The translations under genes were made by a program, and so were the position numbers. Of a stretch of DNA of 64,000 bases, positions 63,744 through 64,000 are shown piece after piece. Numbering within the stretch: the stretch's first letter is position 1; each line of letters starts with the position of its first letter. The DNA is from JBCDCY01 sp039180875 (GTDB lineage: Bacteria; Pseudomonadota; Alphaproteobacteria; Rhodobacterales; Rhodobacteraceae), in contig JBCDCY010000001.1 in the NCBI GenBank assembly GCA_039180875.1, positions 1-64,000 on the forward strand, read 5' to 3'. The notes under the pieces are model-generated. The model saw only the letters and a list, made by a program, of their open reading frames with translations. It searched no databases and was not told the origin of the DNA.

Positions 63744-63992
63744 ATGTACCGTTGGTTTGTCCTGTGCCTCGCGTTGCTTGCGCTGCACCAGACGCCGCTT
63801 CCGTCGGGGACCGACCCGGCGCCGGCGAGCGTGAGTGATGCCACTATGCCGGTGCCCTGGCGGCTGGCACAGTCCACGGGATCGGTCTGCGAGACCCCGT
63901 CGGGCGTCTGCCCCCTCTACAGCCCGCAACCGATCGGATCAGTCTGCACCTGCCCGACCTCTTCGGGCTCGGTGGAGGGCGTCACGCGCTAG
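63744..63992 (+). CDS. Small exported cysteine-rich protein
   Basis: 82 aa from ATG 63744, with GAGGTGAG as ribosome site. Signal peptide YRWFVLCLALLALHQTPLPS. The mature part has four or five cysteines and two GSVC repeats (STGSVCETPSGVCPLYSPQP, IGSVCTCPTSSGSV). Similar short conserved proteins occur in Rhodobacterales and have no known function. It lies about 100 bases after dddP and has its own promoter region. Confidence 0.7.
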   Translation: MYRWFVLCLALLALHQTPLPSGTDPAPASVSDATMPVPWRLAQSTGSVCETPSGVCPLYSPQPIGSVCTCPTSSGSVEGVTR

Positions 63993-64000
63993 GGCGCTTT

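Overview
The window looks like about 64 kb of chromosome from a GC-rich (around 70%) alphaproteobacterium, most probably a Rhodobacterales (Roseobacter-type) marine or saline-water bacterium. The indicators are a complete DMSP lyase gene (dddP), a petABC operon of alphaproteobacterial type, the HDAC-family/xseB/ispA block, a DUF1127 protein, a TAXI TRAP transporter, a Roseobacter-style PilP-like protein, and the intergenic motif CCTCCGGCGGGGATATTTT, which I recall as frequent in Rhodobacterales. No tRNA, rRNA, insertion sequence, integrase or CRISPR array was seen. The first ~80 bases are poly-C/poly-G and look like a degraded contig end.

Layout. 1-3.3 kb: a cobalamin-independent methionine synthase-like gene running off the contig end, efp, a GNAT acetyltransferase and a HAD phosphatase. 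3.4-11.2 kb: a LexA-box-led block on the + strand of imuB, a membrane pentapeptide-repeat protein, a class III nucleotide cyclase and dnaE2. This is the most unusual unit in the window: a mutasome cassette without imuA, with two extra genes inserted, a DnaE2 that lacks its C-terminal OB region, and a perfect 21-bp hairpin with a G-quadruplex loop at the end. 11.3-18.9 kb: an asparaginase overlapping an ECF sigma gene, two secreted proteins, rlmN, a lone Tdi1-like immunity gene, aroC, and a CueR-type regulator divergent from a DUF4396 membrane protein. 18.9-22.4 kb: a TPP riboswitch and thiBPQ. 22.4-28.8 kb: petABC, a DUF547 protein, ispA, xseB and an HDAC-like deacetylase.

29-39 kb: a phenylacetate cluster (paaZ, paaI, a 3-oxoadipyl-CoA-type thiolase, paaK, paaX) with a cytochrome P450, divergent from a palindromic operator; an MFS exporter and a DUF1127 protein follow. 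39-44 kb: an AEC carrier, a NYN-LOTUS protein, glutathione-dependent formaldehyde dehydrogenase, and a PepSY protein with a small cysteine protein. 44-49 kb: a TAXI TRAP receptor, a fused permease and mgtE. 49-54.5 kb: molybdenum-hydroxylase maturation genes (coxD/coxE-like, XdhC/CoxF, a MoeA-like/MocA fusion) without the structural hydroxylase. 54.7-64 kb: a WYL regulator pair, a PilP-like protein, SIMPL-kynU-kynA, a TfoX-C protein, a solo AsnC ligand domain, a sulfotransferase, dddP and a small exported protein.

Most genes sit in short operons with ATGA/TGATG or few-base overlaps, and convergent junctions carry perfect hairpins that often have 3-nt loops.
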